This document shows, piece by piece, positions 14,124 to 22,948 of a stretch of DNA of 23,053 nucleotides (position 1 is its first letter; every line of letters starts with the position of its first letter). Origin of the DNA: Pseudomonadota bacterium (GTDB lineage Bacteria; Pseudomonadota; Alphaproteobacteria; Rhizobiales; Devosiaceae). Below the pieces are notes generated by a model, which did not search any database, had not been told where the DNA came from, and was given only the letters and a program-made list of their open reading frames with translations. The position numbers and the translations under genes were made by a program. Location: positions 1-23,053 of the forward strand of contig JAEZKB010000195.1 of NCBI GenBank assembly GCA_023415605.1, in the 5' to 3' direction.

Positions 14124-15773
14124 TTGGCCGAGGCCGGTGATCGCGAAACGCTCCCTACCGATGTGGTGATCGTCGGCGCCGGGCCGGCAGGCCTCGCCGC
14201 GGCGATCCGCTTGAAGCAGAAGCATCCCGATATCGCTGTCACGGTGGTGGAAAAGTCGGCCGAGATCGGCGGTCACATCCTCTCGGGCGCGGTGATGAAC
14301 CCGGTCGGGCTAGATGAATTGATCCCCGATTGGCGCCAGAAGGGCGCACCCGTCGGCCCTGACGTCACCGCTGACACCTTCCACTGGCTGACGGCCACCG
14401 GCGACATTGCGCTGCCGCATTTCATGATCCCGCCGCAGATGCGGACCGACAAGGCGGTGATCATCAGCCTCGGCAATCTCTGCCGCTGGCTGGGTGAACA
14501 GGCGCAGGCGCTGGGCGTCGACATCTTCCCGATGACCGCCGCCGTCGATGTGCTCACCGGCCCGAGCGGCGAAGTACGCGGCATCATCACCGGCGACCTC
14601 GGCGTCGACAGGGACGGTCAGCCGAAATCGAGCTTCGCCCGGGGCATCGCGCTCGAGGCCAAGTACACGCTGATTGGCGAGGGTGCCCGCGGGTCCCTCG
14701 CAAAGGTGCTGACAGCAAGCTTCGGACTTGCCGGCCGAAGTCCGCAGAAATACGGCCTCGGCATCAAGGAAATTTGGGAAATCGCGCCGGAGAAGCATCA
14801 GCCCGGCCGCGTCGATCACTATCTCGGCCACCCGCTCGACCTTTCGACTGCCGGCGGTGGCTTTTGCTACCATGCCGGCGGCAACCAGATCTATCTCGGC
14901 TTCGTCACCCATCTCGACTACGCCAACCCGACATTGTCGCCCTTCGACGAGTTCCAGCGCTTCAAAGCGCATCCGTCCATCGCCAAGCTGCTCGACGGCG
15001 CCCGCCGCATCTCCTACGGCGCCCGCAGCATGACCTCGGGCGGACTACAGTCGATCCCGACGCTCGCCTTCCCGGGCGGGGCGCTGATCGGCTGCGCCGC
15101 CGGCTTCATGAACATGCCAGCGCTCAAGGCCATCCACAGCGCCATCCGCTCCGGCATCGCGACCGCCGACGCTGTAGGCGAGGCCATCGCCGCCGGCCGT
15201 GCCAACGACGTACTCGACGATCTCAACGAGCGCGTCCTCGCCACTGGCATCGGTGCGGAGCTGACCAAGGTCCGCAACGTCAAGCCGCTCTGGGGCCGAT
15301 TCGGCCTTCTGTTTGGGGTAATGCTCGGTGGATTCGACATGTGGTGCCAGGCTCTCTTCGGCCTCTCCCCCTTTGGCACACTTCAGCATCGCAAGGCTGA
15401 TGCCGATACGCTGAAACCACTCGCGGAGGTGACGCCGATCACCTATGACCGCCCTGACGGCAAGACCCGCTTCGACCGCACATCGTCCGTTTTCCTGGCC
15501 AATATCGCCCACGACGAAGACCAGCCGGTGCACCTCCGTCTCGCCGATCCAGCCGTGCCGGTGCGCGACAACCTACCGAGATATGGTGAGCCCGCGCCGC
15601 TCTATTGTCCGGCCGGCGTCTACGAACTCGACACCGCTGGCGGCGCTCCCGTCTTTCGCATCAACGCTGCCAACTGCGTCCACTGCAAGACCTGCGACAT
15701 CAAGGATCCGGCACGCAACATCACCTGGGTTCCGCCCGAAGGCGGCTCCGGTCCCAACTACACCGGCATGTGA
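14124..15773 (+). CDS. Electron transfer flavoprotein-ubiquinone oxidoreductase
   Basis: ETF-QO (549 aa) passes electrons from ETF, fed by fatty acid, amino acid and choline-type dehydrogenases, to the ubiquinone pool at the inner membrane. The N terminus shows the FAD-binding dinucleotide motif VVIVGAGPAGLAAA (glycines 18, 20 and 23). The C-terminal domain binds one 4Fe-4S cluster through Cys495 and NCVHCKTCDIKDP (Cys518, 521 and 524). The protein ends with GSGPNYTGM, as homologues do. The length is normal. The start is TTG with GAGGA about nine bases before it. It diverges from the UDG gene with 67 bases between the starts. No ETF subunit genes are in the window. Confidence 0.97.
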   Translation: MAEAGDRETLPTDVVIVGAGPAGLAAAIRLKQKHPDIAVTVVEKSAEIGGHILSGAVMNPVGLDELIPDWRQKGAPVGPDVTADTFHWLTATGDIALPHFMIPPQMRTDKAVIISLGNLCRWLGEQAQALGVDIFPMTAAVDVLTGPSGEVRGIITGDLGVDRDGQPKSSFARGIALEAKYTLIGEGARGSLAKVLTASFGLAGRSPQKYGLGIKEIWEIAPEKHQPGRVDHYLGHPLDLSTAGGGFCYHAGGNQIYLGFVTHLDYANPTLSPFDEFQRFKAHPSIAKLLDGARRISYGARSMTSGGLQSIPTLAFPGGALIGCAAGFMNMPALKAIHSAIRSGIATADAVGEAIAAGRANDVLDDLNERVLATGIGAELTKVRNVKPLWGRFGLLFGVMLGGFDMWCQALFGLSPFGTLQHRKADADTLKPLAEVTPITYDRPDGKTRFDRTSSVFLANIAHDEDQPVHLRLADPAVPVRDNLPRYGEPAPLYCPAGVYELDTAGGAPVFRINAANCVHCKTCDIKDPARNITWVPPEGGSGPNYTGM

Positions 15774-15784
15774 GCCGGTTTCAC

Positions 15785-15801
15785 TTGCGGCGCAGCCGCA
15801 A
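15785..15801. repeat. Short hairpin after the ETF-QO gene
   Basis: TTGCGGC (15785-15791) and GCCGCAA (15795-15801) form a perfect seven-base stem with a GCA loop, starting 11 bases after the ETF-QO stop. No T-run follows on either strand, so it is at best a weak or factor-dependent terminator before the TPR gene. Confidence 0.4.
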
Positions 15802-15857
15802 AATGGCCCATCTTTGTGTTCATCGCACAGTCCCGAATTTGCGGAGTCTTTGAGCCT

Positions 15858-17630
15858 GTGACCCTGATCGCGCGCCTGTTGTCCACCAGCATGCTGGTGA
15901 CGGTTCTCGCCACCACTGGCGCGGCCAACGCCACCACCATGTTCGACCCGCGCCAGCCCAGCCCGACCGGCAGCTATCTCGCAGGCCAAGCCGCTCTTTC
16001 GGGCATGGAGACCGCTGCTGCTGCCCGTTACCTGCGCGATGCGCTTGAGGGCGATTACGATCATCCGCAGGTAGTGCAGACTGCCGTCATCGCGTTTGCC
16101 TCCAACGGGCAGATTCGGGAAGCTGCCGACGCCGCCCGCCACATGCTGGAAGTCGATCCGGGCAATGAGCTCGCGCACCTGCTGATCGCCACCGAGGAGC
16201 TGAAGCAGGGAGACTTTCCTGGCGTCGCCGAAGAACTCGATGGTTTGGGCGCCGACAGTTTCGCCGCAATCACCGGCTCCATTCTCCGCGCCTGGGCGCT
16301 GGTCGGCGAAGGCAAGCTCGACGATGCGCTCAAAAGTCTTGATCCGGTTGCCGCCAATGGCCTCGACGATTTCCTCGTCTTCCACCGTGCCCTGATGGCC
16401 GATGTGGCAGGCGACCGCGCTCGCGCCATCGATTTCGCCAAGAAGGCCTATGAGGTCGATCCGTATGTCGCCCGTATCGTCGAGGCCTATGCCCGAATGC
16501 TTGGCAATGCTGGCCGCTTCGATGAGGCGGAGACCATCCTTGAGAGCTTCGCCAACGAGGGCTTGACCCATCCGCTGGTCACCGCCGTTGCCGCCGACAT
16601 CAAAGCCAAAGAAGCACCCGGCCCCTTTGCCGACTCGGTCCAGACCGGCGCGTCCGAAATGTTCCACGGGATCGGCGTGGCGTTGGCCCGCGAGGGCAAC
16701 AGCGAGCTGGCGCTGGTCTTCCTCCGCCTCGGCCTCTATCTCGATCCCAAAGCCGACGTCATCGCTCTGGTTCTTGGCCAGTTCCTCGATGGCGCCGGCC
16801 AGCACACCGCTGCCAATTCCCTCTACGACGCCATCCCGGCCGCTTCGCCCATGAAGCCCACCGCCGTCGTGCGCGTCGCCGAAAATCTCGACGCGGTTGG
16901 TAATCGCCAGGAGGCGCTGCGCCGGCTTGGCAATATCGTCGCCGCCAACCCGACCGATGTCGATGCCATCTCGGTCCTTGGTGACCTGCAGCGCACCGAC
17001 AAGCAGTATGCCGAGGCCGCCGCGAGCTACACCCGCGCCATCGACGCGGTCCCTGGCGACGTTCCGGGCGACTGGCGCTACTACTATGTCCGCGGCATCG
17101 CCTACGAGCGCAACAAGGATTGGCCCAAGGCCGAGGCCGACTTCAAGCGCGCCCTCGAACTCCGCCCCGACCAGCCGCAGGTGCTGAATTACCTCGGCTA
17201 TAGCTGGGTCGATCAGGGCCTCAATCTCAACGAAGCCCTCGAGATGATCGAGAAGGCCGTCGCGGCCGCTCCGAATGATGGCTACATCGTCGATAGCCTC
17301 GGATGGGCGTTCTATCGCCTCGGGCGCTTCGACGAAGCCGTCGCCACGCTTGAGCAGGCCGTTATGCTCCGTCCCAACGATCCCGAGATCAACGATCACC
17401 TCGGCGACGCCTACTGGCGTGTCGGCCGCAAGCTCGAAGCCAACTTCCAGTACAATGTCGCGAGTTCGGTCGACACCGAAGGCAACGTCAAGGAACGCAT
17501 TGCGCGCAAGCTTGCTGAGGGCAATGGCCCGCTGGATCCGGCAACGCAGGACGATGAGGAAGCGGCTGCCGTAACTCCCGCTGCGACCGGGGCCGCGCCG
17601 CCGGCTCCGCCCGCTGCCGCCAAACCGTGA
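15858..17630 (+). CDS. Exported tetratricopeptide repeat protein
   Basis: Large TPR protein of about 590 aa. The N terminus is a signal peptide (TLIARLLSTSMLVTVLATTG, then AANATT), so it is probably periplasmic or outer-membrane associated. TPR-type helix pairs fill the rest, clearest in the C-terminal half (DWPKAEADFKRALELRPDQP, LGWAFYRLGRFDEAVATLEQ and DHLGDAYWRVGRKLEANFQY). The end is Ala/Pro-rich and disordered. I choose the GTG at 15858, with CGGAG 11 bases upstream; an in-frame GTG at 15816 would add 14 residues ahead of the signal peptide but has no ribosome binding site. It precedes ispE by 14 bases and likely shares its transcript. TPRs bind partner proteins; the partner here is unknown. 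Confidence 0.88.
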   Translation: MTLIARLLSTSMLVTVLATTGAANATTMFDPRQPSPTGSYLAGQAALSGMETAAAARYLRDALEGDYDHPQVVQTAVIAFASNGQIREAADAARHMLEVDPGNELAHLLIATEELKQGDFPGVAEELDGLGADSFAAITGSILRAWALVGEGKLDDALKSLDPVAANGLDDFLVFHRALMADVAGDRARAIDFAKKAYEVDPYVARIVEAYARMLGNAGRFDEAETILESFANEGLTHPLVTAVAADIKAKEAPGPFADSVQTGASEMFHGIGVALAREGNSELALVFLRLGLYLDPKADVIALVLGQFLDGAGQHTAANSLYDAIPAASPMKPTAVVRVAENLDAVGNRQEALRRLGNIVAANPTDVDAISVLGDLQRTDKQYAEAAASYTRAIDAVPGDVPGDWRYYYVRGIAYERNKDWPKAEADFKRALELRPDQPQVLNYLGYSWVDQGLNLNEALEMIEKAVAAAPNDGYIVDSLGWAFYRLGRFDEAVATLEQAVMLRPNDPEINDHLGDAYWRVGRKLEANFQYNVASSVDTEGNVKERIARKLAEGNGPLDPATQDDEEAAAVTPAATGAAPPAPPAAAKP

Positions 17631-17644
17631 TCTGACGGTCCGCC

Positions 17645-18520
17645 TTGGTCGTCGATTATCCCGTCACCGAGACGGCCCCGGCAAAGGTCAACCTCGCGCT
17701 GCACGTCACTGGCCGCCGTGATGACGGCTACCACGAGCTCGAAAGTCTTGTCGTTTTCGCCGACGTTGCCGACGAGATTGTCGTCACCCCGGCCAAGAAA
17801 GACAGCCTGCGCGTCACCGGCCCCTTTGCCGAAGCTGCCGGTAGCGGCGACGGCAATCTTGTCTCGCGCGCACTCGGCGCTTTCCGGGCCCGCTGGCCTG
17901 AGCGTATCGGCACTGGACTTGCCATCGAACTACGCAAAAACCTGCCCGTCGCCGCCGGGCTCGGCGGCGGTTCCGCGGATGCCGCCGCTGCCCTCCGCCT
18001 CTTCGCGGCGCTCGATGCGCCGCCGCTGCCTTTGGCAGACCTCAGCCACATCGCTTTGGCGCTCGGTGCCGACGTCCCTGCCTGCTTGCTTTCCCGCCCC
18101 TGCGAGATACGCGGCGTCGGCGAGATCATCCATCCGCTGCAAAGTTTTCCCGACCTGCACCTGGTGCTGGTCAACCCGCTGCAGCCCGTCGTTACCGCCG
18201 ACGTGTTCCGCCGCTTGCAGAGCCGCGACAATCCCGGCATGCCGCCCTTGCAGCAGCCGCTGACCCGCCCCGCTCAGCTCGGCTTGTGGCTCTCCGAAAC
18301 CCGCAACGACCTCGAACCGCCTGCCATCGCGCTGCTCCCGGTCATCGGCGATCTCATCGTGCGCATGGGCAAGATAGACGGCTGCATCCTCGCCCGTATG
18401 TCCGGCTCCGGCGGCACTGTCTTCGGTCTCTTCGGCTCCAGCGCCCAAGCCCACCAGGCCGCCCACGAACTGCGCGCCGTTTGGCCCGGCCACTGGGTTG
18501 CCGCCGCCCCGGTGATCTGA
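17645..18520 (+). CDS. ispE: 4-diphosphocytidyl-2-C-methyl-D-erythritol kinase
   Basis: GHMP-family kinase (291 aa) of the MEP isoprenoid pathway; it phosphorylates CDP-methylerythritol with ATP. The N-terminal APAKVNLALHV block holds the conserved Lys14. The ATP-binding glycine-rich motif is PVAAGLGGGSADAAAAL near residues 100-116, with its catalytic Asp. The third GHMP motif, MSGSGGTVFGLF, is near the C terminus. The start is TTG, 14 bases after the TPR stop, with only a weak ribosome binding site; no ATG or GTG start lies close enough. The product feeds isoprenoids to the polyprenyl synthase encoded nearby at 19895-20914. It converges with the HD-GYP gene with five bases between the stops. 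Confidence 0.96.
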   Translation: MVVDYPVTETAPAKVNLALHVTGRRDDGYHELESLVVFADVADEIVVTPAKKDSLRVTGPFAEAAGSGDGNLVSRALGAFRARWPERIGTGLAIELRKNLPVAAGLGGGSADAAAALRLFAALDAPPLPLADLSHIALALGADVPACLLSRPCEIRGVGEIIHPLQSFPDLHLVLVNPLQPVVTADVFRRLQSRDNPGMPPLQQPLTRPAQLGLWLSETRNDLEPPAIALLPVIGDLIVRMGKIDGCILARMSGSGGTVFGLFGSSAQAHQAAHELRAVWPGHWVAAAPVI

Positions 18521-18525
18521 GCAGT

Positions 18526-19686
18526 CTAGTCAGCGAAATTCTGGTGGATGAACTCGAACTGTGGGGCGGCTGTCACAAAGACGTCGACCAAAGCGGGGTC
18601 GAAGTGCTTGCCGCGTTCGCCGATGATGATCTTGACCGCGGCAGCATGCGGGATCGGCGCCTTGTAAACGCGCTTGGAGACCAGCGCGTCATAGACGTCG
18701 GCGATCGCCATCAGCCGGCCCGATAGCGGGATTTCCTCACCCTTTAGGCCACGTGGATAGCCCGAGCCGTCCCACTTCTCGTGGTGCGTGAAGGCAATTT
18801 CCTCGGCCAGTCGCAGGAACGGCGTGCGGCCCATATGCTCGGCGGCCATCGCGATGGCCTTGCGGCCGATCTCGGCGTGCGTGCGCATCACGTCGAACTC
18901 GTCGTGCGTCAACCGGCCGGGCTTGAGCAGGATCTTGTCGGGGATGCCGATCTTGCCCACGTCGTGCAGCGGCGCGGTCTTGAACAACAGCTCGATGGCC
19001 TCGGATGTCAGCGTATCCGGATGCAGCGGCTGCGCCGCCTCGGCTAGCGCCTTGATGAAATACTGGGTGCGCCGGATGTGATTGCCAGTCTCGTTGTCGC
19101 GCGCCTCGGCTAGGTTCGCCATGGCGAAGACGATGGCATCCTTGGCACGGATCGCTTCGTCGCGGCTCTGTTCGAGCTGCTGGTAGAGCGCAACATTGGT
19201 CATCGCCACCGCTGCGCTGTTGGCGATGCGGGTGAGAGCGGCGATCTGCCGTACGGTCGGGCGCTCGCGCCGCGCCCAGTAGGCGCCGATCGCGCCGACC
19301 GGATCATCCTGGCGCACCGGCGCCATGGCCAGGCTTTTGACAAAGGTCGGGCGATAGGCCGCATGCGGAATGCGATCGTCGGCATAGATGTCTTCGATCA
19401 CCACCACCTGCCGGTTGAGCATGGCCCAGCCGGAGATGCAGGTATCGAGGGGGAATTTCTGGCCCTTCCACAGCGGGCTGATCGCGTCTTCATCGGCATA
19501 GTGACACTTGTCGCCGTCGCGCAGAACGAAGGTGATGCCGTCCGCGCCGATCAGTGCCCGTGCCCCGGTGCGCACCACCGCCATGACTTCGTCCATGCCG
19601 CGGGCCATCGACAAGCGCAGCACCAGATCGTCGATGTCGCCGATAGTCTGGGCAGGCCGAAACGGTGCGATGGCGGCTGTCGTCAT
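18526..19686 (-). CDS. GAF/HD-GYP domain protein, probable cyclic-di-GMP phosphodiesterase
   Basis: Cytoplasmic signalling protein of 386 aa. An N-terminal GAF sensor domain covers about residues 25-175 (FPLDTCISGWAMLNRQ and DRIPHAAYRPTFVKSLAMAP). A short coiled helix (QLEQSRDEAIRAKDAI) leads to the HD-GYP domain. The metal and catalytic residues look intact: ETGNHIRRTQ, LHDVGKIGIPDKIL, MRTHAEIG, FTHHEKWDGSGYPRGLKGEEIPL and MAIADVYDAL. Such proteins hydrolyse c-di-GMP and lower biofilm signalling. The GAF ligand is unknown. I start at the ATG of MTTAAI, which has a strong GAGGGA site; the frame is open farther upstream without support. No receiver domain or neighbouring kinase is present. Confidence 0.93.
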   Translation of the reverse strand: MTTAAIAPFRPAQTIGDIDDLVLRLSMARGMDEVMAVVRTGARALIGADGITFVLRDGDKCHYADEDAISPLWKGQKFPLDTCISGWAMLNRQVVVIEDIYADDRIPHAAYRPTFVKSLAMAPVRQDDPVGAIGAYWARRERPTVRQIAALTRIANSAAVAMTNVALYQQLEQSRDEAIRAKDAIVFAMANLAEARDNETGNHIRRTQYFIKALAEAAQPLHPDTLTSEAIELLFKTAPLHDVGKIGIPDKILLKPGRLTHDEFDVMRTHAEIGRKAIAMAAEHMGRTPFLRLAEEIAFTHHEKWDGSGYPRGLKGEEIPLSGRLMAIADVYDALVSKRVYKAPIPHAAAVKIIIGERGKHFDPALVDVFVTAAPQFEFIHQNFAD

Positions 19687-19894
19687 TCTATCCCTCGAAA
19701 GAAAGACTCGCTCAAGACTTGGCGGAATGCCGCAGAGTAACAGGGCAATTCGTTTTAAGTCGATGAACAATCGGCCGAAAAGCCGAAGCCATTCCTTCGA
19801 AATAGGCTCAAATGCTGTCGAAAGTACCGGGTAGAAAACGGCTGCGCCTATAGGGTTCCGAGGACTTCTTCGGACGGCGATGCGGCCGCGAGCT
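19687..19894 (-). other. 208-base gap between HD-GYP and polyprenyl synthase genes
   Basis: No gene is seen. The gap must contain the HD-GYP promoter, but I find no convincing -35/-10 pair. TCGGC-CGAAAA-GCCGA (19771-19786) is a weak five-base hairpin that, on the minus strand, is followed by TTGTT and could end polyprenyl synthase transcripts. A second palindrome, GTAAGC-CCG-GCTTAC (19898-19912), covers the last codons of the polyprenyl synthase gene itself. Confidence 0.35.
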
Positions 19895-20914
19895 CTAGTA
19901 AGCCCGGCTTACATAGAAGTCGGCGATATCGCTGAGCAGCGTCTTCATCGCCGATTCGGGCAGGGGTGCCAGTGCCGCCCGGGCCCGTCGCACATGCTCG
20001 TCGGCCTGTTCCACGGTGCGGTCAAGGCTGCCATGGCGGTTGAAGATGGCGACGACCTGCGTCAGCACGCCGTCCGGCGTTTCGTCCTTGCCCAGGGCCG
20101 CGGTGATGATTTCACGCTCGGCCGGGTTGGCGGCGGCCAATGCCAGGATCACAGGCAGCGTCATCTTGCCTTCGCGAAGGTCATCGCCGGTATTCTTGCC
20201 CAGCGTGCCGGCCTCGCCCCGATAGTCGAGCACATCGTCCACCAGCTGAAACGCCAGGCCGAGCTCTTCGCCATAGACACGCAGAGCCTCCCGGCCGGCC
20301 GCGTCGGCACCGCCCGCCATGGCGCCCACTTCCGCTGCTGCGGCGAACAATGTCGCGGTCTTGGCGTGGATCACCTGGCGGTACTCGTCGGGCGTTGTGT
20401 CGAGGTCCTTGGCCTTGGCGAGCTGGAACACCTCGCCTTCGGCAATGATGGTGGCGGCGCGAGACAGCACGCCAAGTGCATTGATGTCGCCGGCCTCGAC
20501 CATCATCATGAAGGCCTGCCCAAGTAGGAAATCGCCCACCAGTACGCTGGCCTGGTTGCCCCAGATCATCCGCGCCGCCGGGCGGCCGCGCCTGAGGTCG
20601 CTCTCGTCGACGACATCGTCATGCAGCAGCGTGGCGTTGTGCATGAATTCGACCGCGGCGGCGTAGTTCACTTCGGCGCCGGTGGCCTGGCCGAAGAGCT
20701 GGGCCGCCGCTACCGTCAGCATCGGCCGCAGCCGCTTGCCGCCGGCTTCGATCAGGTAGCGCGCCAGTTGCGGCACCATCTCGACATGCGATTCCGCCCG
20801 ACTGAGGATCAGGGCATTCACCCGCTCCATGTCGGCCTGCGTTGCCGCAAGCAGCCGGTCCAGCGCACCCGCGCCGGTCGTCTGCCTGGTCGCCGCTGCT
20901 GACGAAGCTGCCAT
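19895..20914 (-). CDS. ispB: Long-chain polyprenyl diphosphate synthase (octa/decaprenyl)
   Basis: Trans-prenyltransferase of 339 aa that extends farnesyl diphosphate with isopentenyl diphosphate to make the ubiquinone side chain. The first aspartate-rich motif is DDVVD at residues 99-103 (LLHDDVVDESDLRRGRP) and the second is DDVLD at 226-230. Ala94, five residues before the first motif, is small, which in this family allows long chains. GGKRLRP (59-65) binds the substrate phosphate. Alphaproteobacteria usually make ubiquinone-10, so decaprenyl is more likely than octaprenyl, but chain length cannot be read from sequence with certainty. The ATG start has CGAGGA upstream. It is divergent from the methyltransferase gene. 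Confidence 0.94.
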   Translation of the reverse strand: MAASSAAATRQTTGAGALDRLLAATQADMERVNALILSRAESHVEMVPQLARYLIEAGGKRLRPMLTVAAAQLFGQATGAEVNYAAAVEFMHNATLLHDDVVDESDLRRGRPAARMIWGNQASVLVGDFLLGQAFMMMVEAGDINALGVLSRAATIIAEGEVFQLAKAKDLDTTPDEYRQVIHAKTATLFAAAAEVGAMAGGADAAGREALRVYGEELGLAFQLVDDVLDYRGEAGTLGKNTGDDLREGKMTLPVILALAAANPAEREIITAALGKDETPDGVLTQVVAIFNRHGSLDRTVEQADEHVRRARAALAPLPESAMKTLLSDIADFYVSRAY

Positions 20915-20982
20915 GAAATCCTCGTTTGAGTACCGTTGCTTGGGCTTCTATGATGCCTGCACAACCGGCCATTTTGGGTGCG

Positions 20983-21765
20983 ATGTCCCTAGAACACCCC
21001 ACCGATTTTGTAAAACAACAAACGCTGACACGCGACGCCTTTCTGGGCGGGCGGCTCAATCTGTCGCAACCCCGCAACGGCTTTCGGGCCGGTCTCGATT
21101 CGGTGCTGCTGGGGGCCGCTGTTGATAGGGCAGGGGCCAGTCTCCTCGATCTCGGCGCTGGCGTCGGCACGGCCGGGCTCGTGGCCTTGACCCTCAACCA
21201 CGCTATGGTCGGGACCCTTGCCGAGCTCGATCCGAGCACCGCGGCGTTGGCGGCGGAAAACATCGACGGCAACGGCCTTTCCGCCCGTGCCCGCGTCGTG
21301 CAGGTCGATGTGACCGCCCCTGGTCTGGAGCGTGTCGATGCCGGCCTCACGCCCGATACCTTCACATCGGTCATCGCCAACCCGCCCTTCTTCGATCCCG
21401 CGCGGGGAACGGCCCCATCGGCCGAGCGCAGCGCCGCCCGGCATATGACGCCCGAAACGCTCGACGTCTGGATCCGCACCGCTGCGTCCACTGCAGCGCC
21501 GGGCGGCGAGATCATCTTCATCTACCCGGCCGAAGGCCTCTCGACCCTGCTCGGCGGCTTCTCCTCCCGCTTCGGCGCCGTGTCGGTGCTGCCATTGGTG
21601 CCGCGCGAAGGTGAGGCAGCGTCCCGTGTGCTGATCCGCGGCATCAAGGGCTCGCGCGCCCCAACGAAACTGCTGGCTTCGCGGGTGCTGCACCTGCCCG
21701 ATGGCCGCGATTTCCAGCCCGCCTTCGATGCCATCTTCCGCGGCAGCGGGCGGCTCGACTGGTAA
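20983..21765 (+). CDS. tRNA1(Val) adenine-37 N6-methyltransferase-like protein
   Basis: Class I AdoMet methyltransferase of 260 aa, similar to E. coli YfiC/TrmN6. The AdoMet-binding loop is LLDLGAGVGTAGL at residues 54-66. The amino-methyltransferase motif NPPFF is at 133-137, the form used by enzymes that methylate an exocyclic amine. The N-terminal stretch FLGGRLNLSQPRNGFRAGLDSVLL is typical of this family. The frame opens earlier (TTG 20926, ATG 20950 and 20953); I choose the ATG of MSLEHP because the family starts there, with GGGTG just upstream. tRNA modification is inferred from family; other N-methyltransferase substrates are possible. It leads into the S49 peptidase gene after about 50 bases. 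Confidence 0.85.
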   Translation: MSLEHPTDFVKQQTLTRDAFLGGRLNLSQPRNGFRAGLDSVLLGAAVDRAGASLLDLGAGVGTAGLVALTLNHAMVGTLAELDPSTAALAAENIDGNGLSARARVVQVDVTAPGLERVDAGLTPDTFTSVIANPPFFDPARGTAPSAERSAARHMTPETLDVWIRTAASTAAPGGEIIFIYPAEGLSTLLGGFSSRFGAVSVLPLVPREGEAASRVLIRGIKGSRAPTKLLASRVLHLPDGRDFQPAFDAIFRGSGRLDW

Positions 21766-21816
21766 TTCCCCGCCAGCCTGCCTAAATCCATCTCGCACGT
21801 GTCCGAGGGGAAGATT

Positions 21817-22644
21817 TTGGCAAACAGGTTCATAGGCTGGTTCAAGCGGCTCTTCGGCAAGGGCGCACCGGTCATTCCGGTCGTCCGCCTGCAGGGCGTC
21901 ATCGCCGCCGACCAGCGCCCCGGCCGCCTGAACATTGCCGGCGTCGCACCGCTCCTCAAACGCGCCTTCGCCATAAAGACCGCCCCGGCCGTGGCCATCG
22001 TGATCAATTCGCCCGGCGGCTCGCCAGTGCAGTCGCGCCTCATCGCAAAGCGCATCCGCGATCTCGCCGACGAGAACAACAAGCCCGTGCTGGTGTTCGT
22101 CGAGGACGCCGCGGCTTCGGGCGGCTACTTTATCGCCACTGCCGGCGACGAGATCATCGCCGATCCCTCGTCCATTGTTGGCTCGGTCGGCGTCATCATG
22201 GCCGGCTTCGGCTTCGTCGAGGCCATCGACAAGCTCGGGGTCGAGCGCCGCGTCCACACCTCGGGCAAGAACAAATCCACCCTCGATCCCTTCCTTCCAG
22301 AGAAGAAGGAAGACGTGGAACGCATCAAGCAGCTCGAGAACGACATCCATCTGGTGTTTATCGACTGGGTGAAGATGCGGCGCGGGGCCAAATTGACCCG
22401 CCCTGACGATGAGCTCTTTACCGGCGAATTCTGGGCTGGCGTCCGTGGTCTGGAACTGGGCCTCGTTGACGCCATCGGCGACCTGCACCAGACCCTACGC
22501 GACCGCTATGGTGCTGATATTCAAACCAAAGTCATCGAGACCAAGCGCGGTCTCTTCACCCTGCCGCCGCTCGGCTTCTCGCTGACCGCCGACGCCGTCG
22601 CGGCTCTCGAGGACCGCACCGTCTGGTCCCGCATCGGGCTCTGA
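21817..22644 (+). CDS. S49 family serine peptidase (SppA/SohB-like)
   Basis: Signal-peptide-peptidase-like membrane-associated protease of 275 aa. The nucleophile region is AAASGGYFIATAGDEI, with Ser101. The catalytic lysine is probably Lys153 in SGKNKSTLDPF, the usual Ser-Lys dyad of S49. NSPGGSP (64-70) and SSIVGSVGV are other family blocks. The length is that of the short SppA forms. The N terminus is basic (RFIGWFKRLFGKG) and not a clear signal peptide. I choose the TTG at 21817 because GAGGGG (21805-21810) sits six bases upstream; an in-frame GTG at 21799 would lie before that site. The small membrane protein gene follows three bases after the stop. Confidence 0.93.
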   Translation: MANRFIGWFKRLFGKGAPVIPVVRLQGVIAADQRPGRLNIAGVAPLLKRAFAIKTAPAVAIVINSPGGSPVQSRLIAKRIRDLADENNKPVLVFVEDAAASGGYFIATAGDEIIADPSSIVGSVGVIMAGFGFVEAIDKLGVERRVHTSGKNKSTLDPFLPEKKEDVERIKQLENDIHLVFIDWVKMRRGAKLTRPDDELFTGEFWAGVRGLELGLVDAIGDLHQTLRDRYGADIQTKVIETKRGLFTLPPLGFSLTADAVAALEDRTVWSRIGL

Positions 22645-22647
22645 TCC

Positions 22648-22869
22648 ATGACCTATGCCATTCTGCGCATTGTGATTTTCGTCGCCATCGGCCTGGCCAT
22701 CTTCTTCGGCGTCCGCCGCATCTGGCGCGACTGGACCGGCGAGTTCAAAGCCGTCGACAAGGCCAAGCGCGAACGCGACCTCGCCGAACGCGCCCGCCCA
22801 GACGTGATCACCTTGAAGCGCGACAAGGACGGCACGTTCCGACCGGGGGATGACCCGGACAAGCGGTGA
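22648..22869 (+). CDS. Small single-pass membrane protein, function unknown
   Basis: A 73-aa protein. Residues 4-22 form one hydrophobic helix (AILRIVIFVAIGLAIFFGV), followed by Arg/Trp residues and a highly charged tail ending DDPDKR. I do not recognise a named family. Its ATG begins three bases after the S49 peptidase stop, so it is almost certainly in the same transcript and may be translationally coupled. A partner or substrate role for the peptidase is possible but is only an inference from position. Confidence 0.75.
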   Translation: MTYAILRIVIFVAIGLAIFFGVRRIWRDWTGEFKAVDKAKRERDLAERARPDVITLKRDKDGTFRPGDDPDKR

Positions 22870-22892
22870 GGGGAGGGCAGGGCGCCCCCACC

Positions 22893-22938
22893 ACCACCCT
22901 GCGGGTGGTCCAAGCCATTCGGGCATAGCCCTCATGGC
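22893..22938. repeat. Two adjacent hairpins after the last gene
   Basis: ACCACCC-TGC-GGGTGGT (22893-22909) is a perfect seven-base stem. GCCAT-TC-GGGC-ATA-GCCC-TC-ATGGC (22914-22938) is a nine-base-pair stem broken by one 2/2 mismatch. Neither is followed by a T-run. They form the left part of a palindrome-rich 184-base region with no gene. Confidence 0.65.
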
Positions 22939-22948
22939 CTTCTCCCCT

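Noticed and set aside
15573..17399. Open frame of 608 codons on the minus strand, opposite the TPR and ETF-QO genes
   Set aside because: It mirrors a GC-rich coding strand, has no family motif, and would overlap two confident genes completely. Its Gly/Asp-rich composition is what antisense reading of high-GC genes gives.
19834..19870. Possible EcfG-type general stress promoter (GGAAC...CGTT) on the minus strand before the HD-GYP gene
   Set aside because: The spacing between GGAAC and CGTT is 14 bases, shorter than the 16-17 expected.
20989..22488. Open frame of 499 codons on the minus strand, opposite the methyltransferase and S49 peptidase genes
   Set aside because: Antisense shadow of two genes with clear catalytic motifs; no recognisable domain of its own.
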